From Gemmatimonas aurantiaca T-27 (lineage in GTDB: Bacteria; Gemmatimonadota; Gemmatimonadetes; Gemmatimonadales; Gemmatimonadaceae): a stretch of DNA of 64,000 nucleotides. Below are positions 61,145 through 64,000 of this stretch, piece by piece. How positions within the stretch are numbered: the stretch's first letter is position 1; each line of letters opens with the position of its first letter. The stretch lies in the NCBI RefSeq assembly GCF_000010305.1, contig NC_012489.1, positions 1 to 64,000 of the forward strand, in the 5' to 3' direction. Below the pieces are notes generated by a model. The model ran no database searches. It saw only the letters and a list, made by a program, of their open reading frames with translations, and was not told the origin of the DNA. Made by a program: the position numbers and the translations under genes.

Positions 61145-63342
61145 TGATGTGGCGCGGCGTCGTGTTGGCGATGGTGATGTTGTTGATGCCGGCCACGCTC
61201 GCGGCGCAATCTGCCACGGTGCCATTGCGTCAACTGCTCGACGATGCCAGCCAGCGCAACCGGCTGCCGGACAGCCTGATTTCGTATCGTGCGCGGGTGG
61301 AGACGGAAATCTCCACGCTGCTGCGGCGTGAGGAAGGCACCGAAATGGTGGCGGCCATCGAACAGGTGGCCAGCTCCATGAAATGGAATCGTGCCGGTGG
61401 GTACGAACAGCGTATCGGCGGCTATCGCACGCAGCAGCTCAGTGTGAACATGTCGATGCTGTCGCTGTTGCAGTCGGGGTGGCTCAACCCGGTGCTGTAT
61501 GGCAACCGCCTGCGCATCCGCCCGCAAGCCGCCAATGCGCGCCCGAGCCCGCGTGGGCGCACGCGCGTAGGACGTGGTGATGGCTCCGACACACTGCCGG
61601 CCATTCACCCACTCGCGACGGACCGCGAGCGGTACTACCGCTTTACGGGTGGGGATACGGTGGTCACCATGCGCGCCGGTGACCGGGTGATTCCCATTGT
61701 GCAGGTACGGGTGCAGCCGCGCACGGATCTCACGCAGGACGTCGTGCTGTTCGATGGCGATATTGCGCTCGACGCGTCGCGGGGAACGCTGGTGCGCATG
61801 CGCGGACACTTCGTGCGGCGCAATGGACCGCGTCGTTCGGTGGGGGCGACATTCGGTGATGCGGTGGCGTTTGTGGAGTACGAAAACGCCGAACGCATGG
61901 GCACGTACTGGTTACCAGCGCGTCAACGCATCGAATTGCAGGCCATGTTGCCACTCATTGGTGACGGACGCGCGGTCATTCGTATCGTGTCGCGTTTCTA
62001 CGATCTCGAAGTGAATGACACGGCACTCAGTGCGGCCACACTGGCGGCGCAGGACTCGCTGCGTCTCGCATCGCGTCGTCGACTGTCCTACGCCCCCGAC
62101 GATTCGCTCGCCAGCTACTCGGCTTGGCGTGCCTCCATCGGTCTGTTGTCCACCGGCATGCACGCCGACGACTTCGATGACATCGGCCCGGATCGTTGGC
62201 GCACCACCGGTCCGCCGCGTTTCGATTTCTCAGCCCCGCGGGCGTCGGACGTGATTCACTTCAATCGGGTGGAAGGACTATTCACTGGCGGTGGTGTGAA
62301 GTGGACGCTGCGTGATCGTGCTCCCGGTGTGGTGGTGCGCGCCAACGCTGGCTATGCATGGGCCGAGCAGACCGTGCGTGGCCGGGTGCAGGTGACGCGC
62401 AAGCGTGGTCCGTGGACATTGGAAGCCCGTGGGGGCCGGTCGCTGGACAACACCAATGACTTCCGCGTGCCACTCGATTCGGGGAACAGCTTCGGTGCGT
62501 TCTTCGCCTCGCTCGACCCATACGACTATGTGTCGCGCACCAGTGCCACGGCGGCTGTGGTGCGCACGTTGGGCGTGCGTCGTGCGATCATGCGGGCCGA
62601 AGTGGGGGTGGCCGACGATCGGTACAGCGCGTCCAACTATGTGCGGAGCCCGATCGGTGGTGATGCCTATCGTCCCAATCGGGGTGTGGATGCTGGCGGC
62701 TATGTGCGCAGCGCGATGCTGATCGAGTGGCATCCCGACGCGGCCGCGGAATTCGTGGCGCCCGGCATTGGTGCGCGCCTGAGTTATGAGCGTGGCGATG
62801 GCACGTTGTCATGGCAACGCATGGAAGCCCGGGTGAGTGGCCGCCGGCCGGTGGGGCCGTTCACGGCGGTGGCCCGTGCGGATGTGGGCCAGGTGATCGG
62901 TAACCGGATCCCGTCGCAGCAGCTCTTCGAGTTGGGTCGTTATCAGAGCCTGCCGGGGTACGAAGACAAGGAGTTTGCCGGATCGCGCGCGGCGGCGGTG
63001 CGGGCCGGCTTGTTGTACATCTCGCCGTTTTTGCGCTCGCCGATTCGTGTCACTCCGCGATTCTGGTTGCCGGCGTTGTCGCCGGGCCTGAGCGTGGGCG
63101 TGCAGAGTGGATGGACCGATGCTCCCACTCCTGCGGCGCGCGCGTCCATCGATCGACTGGCGGTCACCGACCCCACGTTGCTGGCGTCGTGGGCCCCGGT
63201 GGCGCGTCCCACCGAGCGGATCCGGGCCAGTGTGACTGCCGGCGTGCGCTTCTTTGGCGGTGGCGTCTTTGTGGGCGGCACACGGCCGGTGGATCATGCG
63301 GCGCCGTGGAAGATGCTGGTGAGTTTCGGGCAGGCCTGGTGA
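61144..63342 (+). CDS. Outer-membrane barrel-like protein
   Basis: The 732-residue protein has a signal peptide (MMWRGVVLAMVMLLMPATLAAQ). A periplasmic N-terminal half includes a beta-rich DUF5686-like region (DVVLFDGDIALDASRGTLVRM, YWLPARQRIELQAML). The C-terminal half has repeated amphipathic beta strands ending in aromatic residues (RIRASVTAGVRFFGGGVFV, APWKMLVSFGQAW), typical of outer-membrane barrels; the final Trp fits the terminal-strand rule. The start overlaps the ABC-F stop by one base (TGATG), placing it in the same operon. Function unknown. Confidence 0.75.
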   Translation: MMWRGVVLAMVMLLMPATLAAQSATVPLRQLLDDASQRNRLPDSLISYRARVETEISTLLRREEGTEMVAAIEQVASSMKWNRAGGYEQRIGGYRTQQLSVNMSMLSLLQSGWLNPVLYGNRLRIRPQAANARPSPRGRTRVGRGDGSDTLPAIHPLATDRERYYRFTGGDTVVTMRAGDRVIPIVQVRVQPRTDLTQDVVLFDGDIALDASRGTLVRMRGHFVRRNGPRRSVGATFGDAVAFVEYENAERMGTYWLPARQRIELQAMLPLIGDGRAVIRIVSRFYDLEVNDTALSAATLAAQDSLRLASRRRLSYAPDDSLASYSAWRASIGLLSTGMHADDFDDIGPDRWRTTGPPRFDFSAPRASDVIHFNRVEGLFTGGGVKWTLRDRAPGVVVRANAGYAWAEQTVRGRVQVTRKRGPWTLEARGGRSLDNTNDFRVPLDSGNSFGAFFASLDPYDYVSRTSATAAVVRTLGVRRAIMRAEVGVADDRYSASNYVRSPIGGDAYRPNRGVDAGGYVRSAMLIEWHPDAAAEFVAPGIGARLSYERGDGTLSWQRMEARVSGRRPVGPFTAVARADVGQVIGNRIPSQQLFELGRYQSLPGYEDKEFAGSRAAAVRAGLLYISPFLRSPIRVTPRFWLPALSPGLSVGVQSGWTDAPTPAARASIDRLAVTDPTLLASWAPVARPTERIRASVTAGVRFFGGGVFVGGTRPVDHAAPWKMLVSFGQAW

Positions 63343-63395
63343 CACTGCGGTGAAGCGGGCATGATCGCGGCGGGCGGGCGCACTATGTTTCAGTC

Positions 63396-64000
63396 ATGCT
63401 CCCACATCTTCTGCCTTCACGTCGCGATTTCTCCGGCGACGACCTGATTTTCACGCTCAACGCCGCCGCTCAGCGACGTGCGGCCGGCGGTGCGAGTGTC
63501 ATCAACGCGACGGTTGGTGCGCTGCTCGACGATGCCGGCAAGCTGGTGGTGCTGGAGAGTGTGATGCAGCAGTGGCGTCAGCTCACGCCCATGGAAGTGG
63601 CGCCGTACGCGCCCATTGCCGGCGATCCGGCATTTTTGCTGGCGCTCACTCAGCGCCACTGGCCGTCGCTCACGAGCTACGGGATCGGAGTGGCCACGCC
63701 GGGTGGTTCGGGCGCGCTGGCGCTCACGCTGCGCAATCTGCTGGAGCGTGGCAATACACTGGTGACGGCGGCCCCCTATTGGGGCCCCTACGCCACCATC
63801 GCTGCGGAAGGTGGTGTGCGCATCGCCACGGTGCCATACCCGGCGCCCGGTGAAGCGCTCGATGTGGGCGCCTGGGAGCAAGCCATGCGCGATGTGCTCG
63901 ACGAACAGGGGCGTTTGCTGTTGTGGCTCAACGATCCATGCCACAATCCGACGGGCCGCAGTTTCACGCGCGCCGATCGTGAAACACTGCTGTCGGTGTT
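63396..64000 (+). CDS. Class I/II aminotransferase, partial (cut by window end)
   Basis: The first 201 codons from the ATG at 63396 are visible. They show the PLP-fold N-terminus: GASVINATVGAL, ATPGGSGALALTLRNLLE (cofactor phosphate loop), PYWGPYATIAAEGG, and NDPCHNPTGRSF, the NPTG signature found in aromatic and related aminotransferases. The catalytic Lys lies beyond the window. A reverse-strand frame over the same DNA (63417-63944) is only its complement. It starts 53 bases after the barrel protein gene. Confidence 0.9.
   Translation, partial: MLPHLLPSRRDFSGDDLIFTLNAAAQRRAAGGASVINATVGALLDDAGKLVVLESVMQQWRQLTPMEVAPYAPIAGDPAFLLALTQRHWPSLTSYGIGVATPGGSGALALTLRNLLERGNTLVTAAPYWGPYATIAAEGGVRIATVPYPAPGEALDVGAWEQAMRDVLDEQGRLLLWLNDPCHNPTGRSFTRADRETLLSV

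Noticed and set aside
63417-63944. 175-codon frame on the minus strand at the window end
   Set aside because: It is antisense to the aminotransferase, which has the NPTG signature and phosphate loop.
1-64000. tRNA, rRNA, CRISPR, transposase and prophage genes
   Set aside because: I looked through all intergenic regions for T-loop motifs, regularly spaced repeats and transposase-like frames and found none.

Overview
The window is bacterial chromosomal DNA that starts exactly on a perfect DnaA box (TTATCCACA, 1-9) followed by dnaA and dnaN, so it is probably the conventional start of a complete chromosome. High GC, a GWxTD-domain lipoprotein, many Ala/Arg-rich lipoproteins, a PEP-CTERM protein, a DUF2723 protein behind an ECF sigma/anti-sigma pair and outer-membrane-type exports together suggest a Gemmatimonadota member (Gemmatimonas-like). 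This placement is an inference from gene families; no marker-gene comparison was possible.

Layout. 1-2.9 kb: dnaA, an intergenic candidate oriC, dnaN (recF and gyrB do not follow). 2.9-9.7 kb: lipoprotein, rnpB (RNase P RNA, closed by a perfect 16-bp P1 helix), AraC-type regulator, DUF421 protein, a chemoreceptor with a purely membrane sensor, pyrE and a Ser/Thr kinase. 9.7-24.9 kb: GWxTD lipoprotein, polA, a type IV pilin gene behind a sigma-54-like promoter, a PlsC-type acyltransferase, a UMF1/Atg22-type MFS protein, tex, an exported GH9 glycoside hydrolase and a small membrane protein. 25.1-30.4 kb: a Tat-exported TldD homologue with its PmbA partner, a PEP-CTERM protein and an M19 dipeptidase. 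30.5-37.9 kb: a tightly overlapping minus-strand block parA-parB-bmp-nif3-ABC ATPase-permease-permease, which looks like nucleoside-type (BMP/PnrA) uptake behind the chromosome partition genes. Two parS sites lie just upstream of parA. 38.5-47.8 kb: SIMPL protein, mnmG, small envelope proteins (zinc ribbon, NfeD-like), YheT-type hydrolase, dctA, DUF3052, a cysteine-less ArsC/Spx-fold protein and a YVTN beta-propeller.

The most unusual stretch is 47.8-51.6 kb: a RES-like protein, a hipBA toxin-antitoxin pair with a recognisable autoregulated promoter, and a divergent AbiEi-like protein without an AbiEii partner. The 315-bp, AT-rich intergenic region between hipB and the AbiEi-like gene carries two near-identical palindromes of 30 bp, sharing a 20-bp core with centres 61 bp apart; the second overlaps the probable -10 of the AbiEi-like gene. 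I regard this as the best candidate for an undescribed, cross-regulated toxin-antitoxin or defence locus.

51.6-64 kb: an ECF sigma/anti-sigma/DUF2723 operon, an M28 peptidase, a GDSL esterase, a second PlsC-type acyltransferase translationally coupled to an ABC-F ATPase and an outer-membrane barrel protein, and a class I/II aminotransferase cut by the window edge. Two copies of a nested palindromic intergenic element (38112-38281 and 56669-56786) were found. I saw no tRNA, rRNA, CRISPR array, transposase or prophage gene.
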